From positions 21,991,001 to 22,055,000 of the forward strand of contig JAJNNQ010000018.1 in NCBI GenBank assembly GCA_027886175.1: a stretch of DNA of 64,000 bases, written 5' to 3'. A program made the translations under genes and the position numbers. Positions 26,343-39,500 of the stretch are shown piece by piece. Below the pieces are notes generated by a model. It saw only the letters and a program-made list of their open reading frames with translations. It made no database searches and had not been told where the DNA came from. Origin of the DNA: Phylloscopus collybita (lineage: Eukaryota; Chordata; Aves; Passeriformes; Phylloscopidae). Every line of letters starts with the position of its first letter. The stretch's first letter is position 1.

Positions 26343-26518
26343 TATAACAACAAACGTGCCGCCATTCAGGAGCTCAGATCTGGACACCCTGGCCAGTCAT
26401 CCTGCGTGTCGGAGGTAGGGATGGCCTCTCCCTGCTCTGGCAGCCCGAGGCCCCAGAGGGGAGGGAAAGCAGACGATGCCGACAGGCTTGCAACACAGGT
26501 GGGCAGTTCTGATTTCCT
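26343..26518. other. CpG-enriched GC-rich patch
   Basis: About seven CpG dinucleotides fall within some 145 bp (26349-26485), against very few in the surrounding kilobases, and G+C is visibly higher. Donor-like words GAG|GTAGGG (about 26416) and CAG|GTGGGC (about 26499) occur on the plus strand. It may be a small regulatory element or a remnant exon; no protein match is recognised for the 64-codon open frame at 26331-26525. Confidence 0.3.
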
Positions 26519-26531
26519 CCAGTAGAGGGCA
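26519..26531 (+). promoter_or_regulatory. CTCF-like binding motif
   Basis: CCAGTAGAGGGCA fits the core CTCF consensus CCASYAGRKGGCR at every position. It sits at the downstream edge of the CpG-enriched patch. CTCF sites in vertebrates mark loop anchors and insulators, often far from genes, which would suit a gene-poor window. Occupancy is not known. Confidence 0.45.
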
Positions 26532-28538
26532 ATACAAACATAGGAAAGAAAAAGTAAACCACAGTATTTCTTGCACTAAAATAAACAAGCAAAGGAATTA
26601 AATGTCCTGATCTTGCAGCACCGAACACAGAACAAAGCACTTGGATAGTACATGTATTCATTCCAGCAAAAATACTTCTGCAGTCTGGCGCCGTTTAGTG
26701 GAAGGCTGCCCTACACAAAATTTTCAGATGTTTCAGGTAAGGTTTTTTTACTGTTCCGAATAAAACAGACAAGAGACGGTCTGTGTTGGTCACAGCAGAA
26801 ATACAAACAAACCTTTTTTGTTGTTCAGTAATAAAGAGACTTTTCCATTCCACGCAACTTTAGTCTGCATATATGGTAAGGCCCAAAAGATTGATGCATC
26901 ATCATTCTCCCTAAACTAGCCTGTTAGATACAGACCATTTACAGACAAAGAGATAAAATGTATTCAATTGTATTTGTAATGGAATTTCCTCATGCTTGTT
27001 AGGACATGAAATTAACTTTCTATGACCAAAGCTGCCACACATATACTCACCACTCATTTCTAAAGTCTGTGACAGCACTATCCCAAATTGTACTATGATA
27101 GCATCCTTCCACAGTAAGTTTGAGAAATTACCTCCATGTATTTTTTTTATATTTTCCCCTCTTTTATAAACAAAAATCTCTGCTCCTATGACTCTTCCAT
27201 CCCATGACTTCAAAATAATTTAGAAACATAAGTGAGTAAGTCCCACAATCGTTTCCTACACTGAAGCAAACATCCTTCCTTAGAGACTGGGAAGTTGAGG
27301 TACATTATGTGACAGTGGGTCTCCCCTAGGTCATACATATCTGCAGAGGAACAAGATGATACCTTTTCTGTAGCTCCAGTCTTGTATTTTGAACATTTAC
27401 TCATAGCGCTAATCATGCTTACTGGCACAAGATAACTTTTTTTTTTTTCTCTGAAGTCACTTATTGTCCTCAGATGACAGAGATGACAGTGGAGAGAAAC
27501 TTTTTCTATTCATGGTGTTCTGCTATTATGCTTATTTGCTTTTAAACAAGATATTTTCTACTCTTTCATTCATTTTGTTTACTTTTCCTTTCAACTAAGC
27601 AAAAAACACCCAGGACTATCTTCCCAGATTTTTTTAAAAATCAAATCATTTCCTCCATAAGTATTTGTCAAGCAAAGTCACACCATGACTGATCTCAAAA
27701 TTTAAAAATAGCATATTACACACAACTCATTGCTAGCCAGGACTTATGTAGAGAAATCTGTACACAAAGTGCTGTTAGAACCAGAAAGAAACACATCTTT
27801 TTCACCTAGGGAAATGTACAAGTGAATTCACAGATCTTGGCCCAAATTTCTATAGGGATGTTTAGGTGCCCAGTTTCCTTGGACTTCTTTGGAAGTTCCA
27901 AAACATGGTAGCAGTCAGATGAAATTTCTTTGTAGATATGAGGCTTACTTCTTCCTCTCTATCCCATGCAGCCAAGCAGGGCCAATTCCACACAGCTCCT
28001 TCAGAGGTGTGAACCCTCTCAGTCTATCTGCTCTATGCAGTGGTGACCTCTAAAAATTATGACCCTGTTTATGGTCACAATTTTTTCTAAGGCAGAAAAG
28101 AGTAATTGATTCAGGCACAGGAGTAGGTATAGTCATGCACCAGAAAGAGCACACAGTCACAACAAAGACTATTCTACACAGACATAGAGCTCTTCCCAGT
28201 CATAGAACAGTGACAGCCTATTTGCCATTACTCCCTGCAGCTAGACTGAAAATGAGCAATTGCACCACTGTTGGCATGGATAATTTTTAAGTTATTATCA
28301 CAAAAGCACAAAAACAAAGGATCCTAAATGACTAGGAACAAGGAGGTCTGGATTGTGTCCCATGTCTCACAGCTATCCCAAAATGCTTGCCTTGACTTCA
28401 ACGTCTCCCTTTCAGCATGAAGATAATGACATAACCTGTTTCCCCAGCAGTGAAACTCAGACTTTGAGTACTCTAGCTTATTGCTGCTGACATAACATTA
28501 TGTAAATATGAAATAACATTAAGGAAAGACTGAACATA
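26532..28538. other. Unique sequence without a gene
   Basis: No gene or repeat recognised apart from a 12-base T run at 27437-27448. Open frames reach 100 codons (minus, 26911-27213) without recognisable motifs. Confidence 0.6.
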
Positions 28539-28638
28539 GCACTCAGCACCATGGTTTAGTGGACAACGTGGTGTTTATTCATACGTTGGACTTGGTCTCA
28601 GCAGTCTTTTCCAACCTAATTGAGTATGTGATTATGCA
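28539..28638 (+). mobile_element. CR1 LINE 3' end, sense orientation
   Basis: The text runs CACCATGGTTTAGTGGACAA, GTGGTGTTTATTCATACGTT, GGACTTGGTCTCAGCAGTCT, TTTCCAACCTAATTGAGTAT, which is a diverged copy of the last 100 bp of CR1 on the plus strand (canonically a rewrite of ...ggacttgatgatct...ttccaacc...). It ends where the ATTCTATG-type terminal repeat would be, here degraded to GATTATGCAAT. It is a short, heavily 5'-truncated insertion. Confidence 0.85.
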
Positions 28639-31600
28639 ATCAGAGTGCAGAAAAGACAGGATGTATAGCTCTCACAGTCAGAAGTGACCATTACACCAGT
28701 TAGGCCACGTTCTTTTAAGGTTTGACAGAAAGATATTTCAAGGCATAGCCCCATAAAATGCTGGAAAAATTTCTGACCACTAATATCCCTGAATCCTGCC
28801 ACCCTGTGCCTGTGATCAACACTTTGACTCTAGAAGGCAACTAGAGCAGGGATTCAGTGATAGCATTGCTTCTTCAAGTGTGACAGGTTTGTTTCTAACA
28901 AAAGTGGTTTCTTATTTAAATAAGGTATTTTCCTCCTACCACGTAAAAGAGAACCAACCTGTAGCATCAGCACTTTCCCTGCCAGAAAATTAAAATTCCC
29001 TAAGTAAGGCAGTAAGGATAGGATAATTGTGTTACCCTAAGAGAAGCTGTGAGACAACAGCACCCTGTGCACTGCTGAGGAAGGGCATGACGTGGGCTGG
29101 AGAGAGAGGAACTGCTCTGTGAACCCTTCACCTTCTGACCAAGCTGACATGTTTGGTCACTGTCACAACTGGGATTATCCTCATTGTCATCCTCCTGCAG
29201 CATTAAGCTCTTAATTGACAATGAAGTATCTATAAGTTGGAAAAGAGACTCAGTCTGAGACCTGGAAAATATCACACAGTGTATATGGGGGAGCTTCTAT
29301 GTTATCCACAAAAAGCAAGCAACTCCCAAGTAAGGTGATCCCAGATAAAAAGCAATCAGGATACTTTCTGCATGCAGTTCTGCAAATGCATCTTGATTCA
29401 AATACAGAGCCCATCAACCAACCCCATGCAGGACATAAGCACCCTTCCTTCACAGGGCAGGGAACCTAGAAATGAAGCAGCCACCTGCCATCTCTGAGCT
29501 GCATCCCCACACAGTCCAGACACCCTGACAGTCCTGGAGCTTCCCCATCCCCATTCCCCGTAGCCCAGCCTGCACACCTCAGCCAACACAGCCGGGGCTC
29601 TCTCCAGCAACCTGACCACTATGCAGCACCCCATGCCCACACCTTAGGGGCCAGTAACACCTTAGCCAAGGCAGCCCAAGCCAACCTCACATCCAGCACA
29701 TCCCACCAGAAAGAGAGACTTCACTCAAGACATCAGCTGCAGCAGGGAAATTTGAGGGCTGTATTACAACAAGGCATTTCTGTTCACATCATGTGAACAA
29801 CTCACATGATCACTATGATCTTCTTTTCATTTGAGCTTTCTTTTATCTCCTCTCTGTACAAGATATTTTCTTACAAACCCATTAACATTTCCTAAACAAA
29901 TACTAGCAGTTTTCAGTTCTCATGTCTGCCTAAACATAGTGATGCCTCTCTCTACATAATATATGCATGTTCAATAACTGTTGTGAAAACAGCTACAAAC
30001 TTCATTGCTTCAAGACAGATCATGCAATTTTGTGTCCTACATGTGCAAAACCTAATGCAAAGACTGACTTCATCAAATTCACACTTCAGAAGGCCAAATT
30101 CATAAGTTACCAGGGCTACCTAATGCTAACTATAAATATTAGCTACAAAAACATGTTCTGACTTTCAAGTGTAGAACACATCTAAAGTCATGGAGGTATC
30201 TCATTCTGTCAGCTTCTTTGAGTTTTTATTAGAGAAAACAACTGTGTTTACACATACACAGAGATATAAAAAATTTAAGTGTTTGGGTATATTACCTTAA
30301 CTCTAGATGCTAAGGCAAAACAATATCTTGAACTACTACAGAAAAGAGATCAACAACTGAATGAAGCTGGAACAAAGGACAGGTGTCCACAGCTAATAAA
30401 ATACAGACATTAAACAAATACTGTTGAAAGGCTCTTTGTGTAGCTTTTGTATTTTAGTGTTTCTCTTTAAATTGTCTATAAGGCCAAGAGGGACAAATGG
30501 CAGGGTATATTTAAGAAGCATGATTTATTTCCCTTTTAATTTTTAATTTCCCAGTAAAAGTGACAGTGTTATTGCTAGAAATTCACTTGCTCAGGGGCAT
30601 TTGTAGTCTCCAGCTTTGCATGAATTCTCCCTAGAGATCTCAAGTTCCCCTGACTCTCATCTAGTAAACATCTGACTAAACTGCCTATTAGACAATAATG
30701 CCCTCCAGGCACGAGAGGAAAACACATCTCTGTTCCTCTGCAGCCTTCTCCCTCCACCCTCTCCAGTCCCCAACATCGTACAGACAATACTGCAACAGCC
30801 GCCGGTTTCAGGGGAAAAGGTGACACAGGGTGAAGCCTACTTAAATGGGAATTTGTTTCCTAATGTTTTAGGCTAGTATTTTTCCTTCCTCTCTGGCTAT
30901 CAAGGATAATCCAAACTGGGGTTAACCATTTAGCTCCCGTAGCCCACCGGGCATTCTACAAACTGGCAAATTCAAAGCCCTCCAAAAGAGGCTGGAGATG
31001 ACACAGCAGGAAACGAATATCAAACATGCCCCGAAAACAAAGAAACCAGCCTTGCAGTCCCAGCATTAAATGTACTCTGGCAATCCCAGCCTCACACACA
31101 GAAAGGATTCCTGCTGACCTCTCATCTGCCAGGGCTTATGTATCAGCACAAGAACCCAGCAGGAAAGCGTCAGAAGTCCCCATCTTTTACCCTCTTGCAA
31201 AAATAACAGTTCTCCAGTGGACTGAATATTTTCAAGAGGAGGGAAAACCCCTGCAGAAGTGAGGACAACAACAATGACTTTTCTACAGCTCTGCAGCTGT
31301 GCATGGGACATTTATCTGCCAGCAATTTAAGCATTTGCATTCCAAACCACACTTACCACCACCATTCCTGAGCAACCTGGTGTTGGGTGCCTTCCCCTCC
31401 TTGTGCAGATATGCACTTTCCTTCACGTTCCTGAAGAGAACTGCTCCCCACCGAGAAGCCTCAAACAGAAAGATTTAGGATTCATGATTTTTTTTTCTCT
31501 GCCCTACCTTTCTGGAGAGCATCCAGGGTTTATAGTGCTCGGGCTGAATTCTTCTCTCTAAAGTAACAGCAGTGAGGATAAAGGAGCAAGACCCACAAAA

Positions 31601-32989
31601 GTGAGCTCAGAATCTAGCCACTAGCTTTCTGTGCACTGGATCAGCCAGGGACACAAATGCTGCATGGAGAGTCACTTTGCTCAAAGGAGAAAAGAGAGTG
31701 TGCTTCATGCAGCAGGAGCATCTCCGGCTGGTAGTCTCCAAAACAAACAGTACCAGGGATGAAAGAACCGTGCCCTTTACACTGCCCATGCAGTACACAT
31801 TTGCCATAATCTTCCCAACACACACTTCTACTAAGCCCCACAAAAAGAAAAGCATTTAAGACACCTCAAACTCAACAAAGCAATATGCATATGCATTACA
31901 GTGCAGCAGTTTGGAACTGAACTGGCAGTGAAACAGACTTACTGGATCAGTTATTTTATATCTGATTTCAATTATTCTGCTATGCAAGGAGGTGAAGGTC
32001 ACAGAACAATTTACTGCCAGGGCTGCAGATCACTCCCAGGTGACTGACAACTAAGCCCTCCTCCCCTCCAGCCCCGGCCTATCTCTGAACTACCAAAGAG
32101 CACAGGAGTCTCTTATCAGCAAATGACAGATGCAAGTGGGTCCCCAGGATGGGAAAAGAAAAGGGAAAAAGAGGGTCCCCCAGGTTCTGGGGAGGATGAG
32201 AGGTTGCTGGGGATATATATCACTTTTCACTATCTACTACTCTTATTTTTCATTAGATTACACAGAACAAACACACTTGGTTATTAAGCAAAAAGGCACC
32301 AAGGGACCCAAAGAAGACAAATTAATTCCTGATTTATGAACAGAAAATGCAATAACCATAAGGGGAAATCAGCATATTGCTCATGTACTAAATGATCATT
32401 TCATAGACAAAACTGGGAATAAATCCAAGAATAAAGAATAAAAGCAGCAAGGCTCTGGTTGTAGTGTTGGGGGTCTAATCCACAAAGGAATTTTATGGAG
32501 AGCACTATCAATTCATTCACCTGGAGGAATAACAGCATCACTGGAAAACAGAGTATTTTGATTCATTGTAAAGCAGTGCTAACCCAGGCCCAAAGGTTTT
32601 CATAATCTTAATATCAACAATAATTTTGTATATACATATACTTAAGCATAACTACATGCGTGCCTAATGTTTTTTTACTTTCCATAACATATTCTGCTTC
32701 TCTAGTCCTCACCTTCTCACACCTCCATTGGTGAATCAGAATCCTGTTTACAACCTTCTGTTTTTCCATGCTGACTTCCATGTACAGATCTACTTACTAC
32801 AGGGACCCTGCGATTCTACACCAAGTGCTGAGCTATGGCAAATTTAACTGCGATCTAACTAGATAGAGCTAAGTGCCAGGTAAGATGCACAGAGATCTGA
32901 GAAAAGCACTTAGCTCTTACAGCTGAAGGACTGAATTAGAAAGAACTCAGGGCTGAGGAAATAGGAACTACATCAGCATTACCTGTGTC
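28639..32989. other. Unique sequence without a gene
   Basis: No gene recognised. A GC-richer stretch at about 29410-29740 carries 80-91 codon minus-strand frames without motifs. An overlapping inverted repeat lies at 29781-29810. The rest is AT-rich unique DNA with scattered AATAAA words and no transposon I can name. Confidence 0.6.
29781..29810. promoter_or_regulatory. Overlapping inverted repeats with two M-box octamers
   Basis: Two hairpin-capable repeats share sequence: 9-bp arms TGTTCACAT / ATGTGAACA around one C (29781-29799), and 9-bp arms ATCATGTGA / TCACATGAT around a 5-base spacer (29788-29796 and 29802-29810). The second pair contains TCATGTGA (29789-29796) and TCACATGA (29802-29809), both matching the M-box octamer bound by MITF/TFE factors, 13 bp apart. 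Binding is inferred only. Confidence 0.35.
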
Positions 32990-33158
32990 AGCCACAGAGA
33001 GGCTGTCACACAGTACAAATATTGAACAGTAGCAGTCCCAATACAGACCCCAAAGGGACACCACTTCCTACTGATCTGCATTTGGATAGCTAGATCTTGA
33101 CTGCAACCCTTTGGATGCAGTCATCTAGTGAATAGTCACCCATTAAATCCATATTTAC
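32990..33158 (-). mobile_element. CR1 LINE internal fragment, antisense
   Basis: Plus-strand text such as ATTGAACAGTAGCAGTCCCA, ATACAGACCCCAAAGGGACA and CACCACTTCCTACTGATCTG, then CATCTAGTGAATAGTCACCC, parallels the antisense CR1 segment that encodes the end of the reverse-transcriptase frame (canonical wording: gtcccagtac...ccctggggaacaccact). It is diverged and carries small gaps, so no coding frame survives. Both ends fade gradually, and the limits are good to about 20 bp. Confidence 0.7.
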
Positions 33159-36100
33159 TGCTTCAATCACTAAAAACCTTTTAAAGCTGAAACAAGAAAA
33201 ATGGCAATTAAAAATATTGCAAAACCCTGACTTATATATCATTTTTGAAAATCATTTAGAACTGGCATACCCCAGCAGGAAACATCATTTGGGCCACATC
33301 TGCAATGATCTTACCTCTTTCTCTTTCCTAGAAAGATAAAATTACAGTGTTACATAGCATCAGGGAAAATCCACCTGGGTATCAACTCCACATCTGCTGT
33401 CTTCTATCTAGGTCCTCTCAGTAGCCTTTAATCCCCCATCCTGGATCCACAACCTGTCCTCAGACCATAGCTCCAGCTATGCTGAATACAATTACTGTAA
33501 TTGATGTGCTGCTTTTGTTAAAACCACAGTATCAATAAATGGGAGTAAAATAAGCTGCTATAGAAGATGCAGGAAATTTATTAGAATGAATGTATGCAGT
33601 GGCTGGCATAATAACTGTTGATGGCCAATTCATAAATCACAGCTGGATTCTTTGGGAGACTTGTAACTCCCAGGCAGCTTCTCTCGTAAAATAACAACAG
33701 TATGAGGAAACAAATGACAGACTGCTGCTAAAGCCAGTGAAAAACCTTTGTTATGCCGGTCACAGCCTCAAAACCTAACAAAAAATCCATTAGCCTAAGT
33801 TACCAGGCTCAGAATCAGCTAGAAAACTATCAGGAAATGTCAGGCAACAAGCTCTCTTACCTTCTTTTCCAGACAAGCAGCCAGTCACACCTCAGACCTC
33901 TAACAACTCACACCTCTGACCTTTCAAGGCCTGAAGTTTCAAGAGTCCAGCAACTCAGAAAACAATCCAGTATTTACCAAAGTTTACCAAGCACTTCAGA
34001 AGCACCCAGTCACTGCAACAATACCACACACCTAGCCAGCACATTAAGACTGCTGCACCAAACATAGCAACTCAGGGCACTAAGGGAGTTATCACAGCAC
34101 ATGGCAGACCTGCCAGTGCTGGTGTAACTGCATGCAGGCTGTGGCAAATGACCCAAAACCACAGCCATGGGGCTGAGCAACCCAAGCAGGCAGATGTCAT
34201 CCTGCTCTCAAGGTGGCAAGACCATCCAGAAGCAGGTTTTCACCTTCTTCTCCTATGGTAAATCTGCAGCTTGGCTGGCAGAGTCTTTGCGATAGCTCAG
34301 AAGCAGAAAGACCACACTGTTTTGGCTGCCCCATGTTCTCCACAGGGCACGATGGCCTTGTTACAGGCCTCTGTCCCAGCACTCTCTAAAATGGAAGCAC
34401 AGTGGTGATGCCCTGATCCATTCCCTCTGGCTTTCACAAACGACTGAGATGTGCAGGGTCCCTGAATACAAGATACTGGTAACCAAGTATCCCATGTTGA
34501 TCCCATGGAGGAACTGGCAAACCGGAGCATCAGTTTGGCCTCCTGTCTTAATCTCTGGAGTCCTTACCTGTTCTGCACCCCCTATCTCCCATATCTCCAC
34601 ATCTGTGGTGTCTGATCCATGTCAGTGGTGAGGAGAAAGTAAGGAAACGGCCAGAAAGGGACCTACAGATAACAACTGTTCCACGTAAATTTATAACAGC
34701 AATAAACATGGTTTATTTTTATGATGATTTATTAACATGCTTATAAATGTATAGACTGGCCTGAGGAAACATTCCATTGTATTAGAGGTTGGTGCTGCTT
34801 GTAGCTGGGGTTGATAAATAGCACCTCCTATGCAACAGACTCAGGAGACTTCATTATGCAGTTTGCCCTTTAGGGCACTGCACTGCTTTAGGACCCAATC
34901 CATGCACTGCAGCCTTACAAGCTGTAGGTGCTGCATCCCACTTCCAAACCTCCTCCTCTCCCTAGGGTACTGCCAGAAATCTCTCTAAGCTTATGCTGCC
35001 GGTTGAGGCTCATGGCCAAATCTCATTTCATTCTGTAGTCACAAGCCAGTCTTCTACTTGAGGGGTCCATCTCACACATTACCAGTCTGGCTGGCTGGCT
35101 CCATGAGGGCCATGTGAGCATTTCCAACTGAGCAACACCATTCACCATACTGCAAAATACTGGCCTTTTACCCAGCAAGACGTGAACATGCTCATGGCTG
35201 CCTGTTTCCCCAGCAGGTGTTACAATAACACAACTGTTTTGGTAGTTAAACTGCATCTTTAATTTAGAAACTTCAGAATGCTTTTTAGCAGCATCATGAT
35301 CCACAGCTTTCCTTGCTTCATATGTGAAAATAATTCACATAAATCCAAAAAAAGAAGTGCAAGTCACAAAATAAGAATGGGGAAATTTTTCTTCAGTTGA
35401 TCCACAGTGAGGATCTTTCTAGATTATCCTTCAGTATATTCAACAGCCAAGAGGGATGCAGAGGTCAAGGTACGTACTCTGAAAATCTCACAGCACTTGA
35501 ACACCAGAAGCTTAATCCAGTTTTATAAACTTTTATCCAGGAAAGTGAGGCACAAGACTGGCAACTCATTCAGCTGAGGTCCTACAACTATTTAATACTA
35601 TCATTTAATTTGAAAACACCCTGAGAAAGATAACCAACATCATTGTTGCCTTTTCTGTTACAAACAAAAATTCCAGTTAACAATAAAAGCTCAGGAATTA
35701 ACTGCTCTAGTTTTTGTTTACTAGATAAGCAATGAGACTATACATCCCACCACATCCCTGATACAAGGGCCTTTTGTTACTTTAGGCCTTTTTAAAATTA
35801 TTTTTGTTCAGAGATCCAAGATATGCAGGCCACTTTACCAAGAAATTTATAGTTTTCATTAAGGCAAGAGCAATAGGCAACAGTTGCAATAGAAACACCA
35901 CAAAAAAAGGACACAGTAAATAATGATGCATATATATTGACAGAAAAAGAAGTGTTGATACGACAGGCTCCCTCCCAGGTGGTTAGTTCCTGACATTTGC
36001 ATGTTGAGCACACAGCACACACTCCTGACATACAGTGTGTAACTCTGGCCTAAAAGCTGAGGCTCCAGAGGCAATGGCCATAGATACTGTGCCTCATGCA

Positions 36101-36235
36101 GCCCCAAAGATGCAATGCGTACTCAGTCAATAATAAGTAACTAATAGATTTGATCAGGCTTCAAAGTGCTCAGTCTTTAAAGCCATGCCCATTTAACTTG
36201 AACTCTAATCCCTCTGGTTTGTTTTTTTCTTTCCT
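33159..36235. other. Unique sequence without a gene
   Basis: No gene or transposon recognised. Open frames of up to 104 codons (33753-34067 plus; 35023-35304 minus) lack motifs and splice context. Confidence 0.6.
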
Positions 36236-36560
36236 TCCATGATGCTCGCTTTGATGTCAAAAGCGAAGGAATAAGGGCTTCCAGTACCCCTGTCATCAAG
36301 GTAACAGACGTGATAGACTCAGGCTTACCACTGACTAGGTTATTGATTAAAATTTGTCAGAAGATGCTTTGGAAAGGCTGCAGGAGGCTTCAAACAGGGT
36401 GGGGGGAGGGACAGGGCGGGCAGGAAGAGAAAGTAAAATGTATTTCATTCCCAGAAGTGTATTTCAAATGACTGAAGGTCAATTATCCCAGCAATTTACA
36501 GCCAGTCTCAACAATTTGGCTTGATTAGAGACTATAATACAATAGGGGAGTTCTCATTGC
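36236..36560. other. Possible conserved noncoding block
   Basis: About 325 bp of non-repetitive sequence contains no long open frame, mixes AT-rich factor-site-like words (TTATTGATTAAAATTTG, GGCTTGATTAGAG, CAATTATCCCAGC) with a G-rich centre, and lacks transposon resemblance. The texture resembles vertebrate enhancers. Conservation is untested. Confidence 0.22.
36396..36419 (+). other. Canonical G-quadruplex motif
   Basis: Five runs of three or more G occur within 24 bases (GGG, GGGGGG, GGG, GGG, GGG) separated by loops of one T, one A, ACA and one C. This satisfies the G3+N1-7 rule with very short loops, which favours a stable parallel quadruplex. Confidence 0.8.
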
Positions 36561-39500
36561 TCTATTCTCCCCATCTTCCCTTCTTTAGCAGAAGGTTTGA
36601 ATGTCAGAAACAGCAGAAAGCACAGGGCACCTATACTGTGGAATAAAGCATCAAATAACCATTTGTCCATTGATCTTGGCAAGATCAGACTTAGAAAACA
36701 TATGCTAACTAGAAAGCACTGCAGAAGGGTTTAAAAGCTTGAAGGACAGGGTTGGTGACAAATCAGCAAACAGGAGAGAGATGCTTTAATCATCAAGAAA
36801 ATAATTTGATTGGTGGGGATTACCAGTTGTTGGAGGAAGAGACACAGATTTCGCAGTTGGAAAGTAGGTTTGTAGAGAAAAATGGATAATTTTACGCAAT
36901 CTGTTCTTCTCTCACAATCTCTCTCACCTTCTGCACTGGCCTGCCAGAGCTATGACGTTTGCCTTCCCTAGGCCATGCCTCCATTGCCAGAAAGCAGAGC
37001 TTTGTTGCTTTTCTGTTGCCACCATGCTGTGCCACACACCCAGCCTGATACCATCTTAGCCACCAATATCTGCGCTTCTCCAGATTTTCCAACTGGTTGT
37101 TTTAGCTACTCTCAAGGCAGGTAGTAACAATGGTTAACATGTATCTGGATGGGTAAAGCAAGGCTGCCATGCTATTCTCAGAAGCAGCCAGATACAGTGA
37201 AGGATTGTGAGCTGGTATGTTATTTGCATCCAAGGTCACTCTAAGTGGGTTGTTACCTTCCTGCTGCCCAGCCAAAGCTTTCTCGTACACCCATGTCAAC
37301 CTTAAAAAGGCCAATACATGCCTACTGCTTTGTCTACTGATTACTGCAAAATGTGCATGCATAATGCCTTTCAAACTGGTAAGATTATAAACCTGTAAGA
37401 AGAGTCTCTGCCTGCCCCTGTGCTAACAGGGTGATGAGTATTCTCTGTTCATTCTTTCATCTCATAGGTTATCAGCTGCTCACTTGACTGCTTCTCAGTG
37501 CAAACAGGAACTACCGAGTCTTTCTGACCCAGAGCAAGCCAATGTTTGATTTCAAATTGTTTCAAGCTTCTATTCCCCCAAATGCACAAAGCTGTCTTCC
37601 TCCCACAGGGGAGCAGAAGGGTTAAAAGCCCATCCTCATTCTCCTTGATGGAGGCCATCCAGCCATGACCCTGGTTGAGTGGCAGACACACAGGAAGTAG
37701 ATTATCAATAACTCTTTTTTCTACTTTCTTTCACCCTCTCTCTATACAACGTCAATGAGCTGGAAAATGAAAGGAATAATGCAGGTTTAAGAGGCCAATA
37801 ATTAGGTCACAGCTGATCTCTGCTCAGATCAGCTGACAGCTGGTGCCTATCCCTGCCTGAGTGAGCAGGGGGGCTTTCAGGACTCTCAGGTTTAGGCCAA
37901 CCTCTCCTTCTCCCTTCGCTCTATTTCTTTGTCCCCAGACTCCTGAAAAGCAAAAATTGGTAAGTGTAATGCAAATGTACTGGGTTTCCATCCACTAGAG
38001 TTTACAGGGAGAAATTACTTTGCTTGCTTTTGTCCTAAATTACCTTAAATCCTCTTCCCTGCTGCCTCACCACCACAGTGGCAGACCAGCATCACAGTCT
38101 GAGTTACTGCTTCTGTGTTGTCCCCTTCCTTCTGCAACTCCGTCCTGCCCACCCCCTAACATAATCACAATGTTTGCTTGTTTTAGCTTCCATAATCCTG
38201 TTGTCTTGCAAATCTCCTCACCATAATCCTGCTTTTGTCTGTCAATACAATTTGTTTGCTGTGGGGAGGAAGGGAGGTGAAACGTTGCTTGTAACGCAGA
38301 AAGCTTTTGCTGCTGTATTTCAAAGCTCTATTCGTTTTCAAACACACCCCGAGAGTTTGGCACTGCTGTCCACTCAACATTTGAGAGGGTGTCACAGCCT
38401 CCAAGATGAAGTTTCCTGGGTCAAACCAGTGGCTACTACAAAATTAATAGCAAGGTGTGCTGTTTTATGTACCTGCACACACTAGAGGGAGACCAGGCAA
38501 GAAAAAAAGCAGAGAAGCAGAAAGAAGCTGCACTTTGCCTTGTTAAAGAGCTTGCACTGTCAGCTCTATCCGGATAAAACAGTGGCAGAAGCTGCAGCGG
38601 GGCACTTCTGTAGGCAGTGGCACACAAGGGATGAAAGAACAAAGCCTGTGCCACTCGCACACTAACACAGTGGTAATGGGCAGACACACAAACTAGTAAT
38701 TGACTGGTAGGAGCTGTGGCAATTTTGTGTGTTTGCGTGAATAAAGAATCAGCTTAATCAGACTAATTCCTTACAGTCAAAACACAACATGGGCTCCAGC
38801 ACACACAGCAAAACTCTGCTGCACCAGCCAAGTTTCGCACCAGAACAAAGCAGCTAAGAATTTCACCCAATTTGGATGCAAAACTGAGTCAGGCCAAGTG
38901 CCCAGAAAACTCTTCTGAATTCAGACAACAATCAGCTGAAAAAGGACCACAAATCAGGAAACTACAAGATGCTCATATGATTTGGGATTTGTTTGCAAAC
39001 ATTTCAGAAAGAGATTTAGTACCTGAGAATTTGCACCTCAGGAAGTGCTGAAGTACATAAGAAAAGAGGGGAATGCATGTCATTCCAAGAGTGAAAGGAA
39101 ACCTTAAGCAATGCTTTCAGGAGATTAAGAAAAGTATCATTAACACCCCTTTCCTTATGTCAGTTGTCTACCTCAGGTCTCCTACTAGAAAAGAAAGTAT
39201 TAAAGCATTGCATCCAGAATATCCCTCCTCCAGGGGAAGTCTGGCTCAAGCTCTTTGCAGAGAAAAAGGATTTTTGGATTTACCGCTGAGCTAAGCTTGA
39301 GACTCAAGCACTTGGGATGCTCAAAGCATATTCAGATCAAGTTGCAGACACTGTTCATCCTGCATTTCCCATTGCAGGCCTTACTCTACAAAATTTTTTT
39401 GGTTTTTTTCCCCAAAGTGCATCCTCTCAAAAAGTACATTCTGTGTAGAACCACTCAAGTTTCACTACCATCTATGTAACATTTTGTTTTCCATCTTTAA

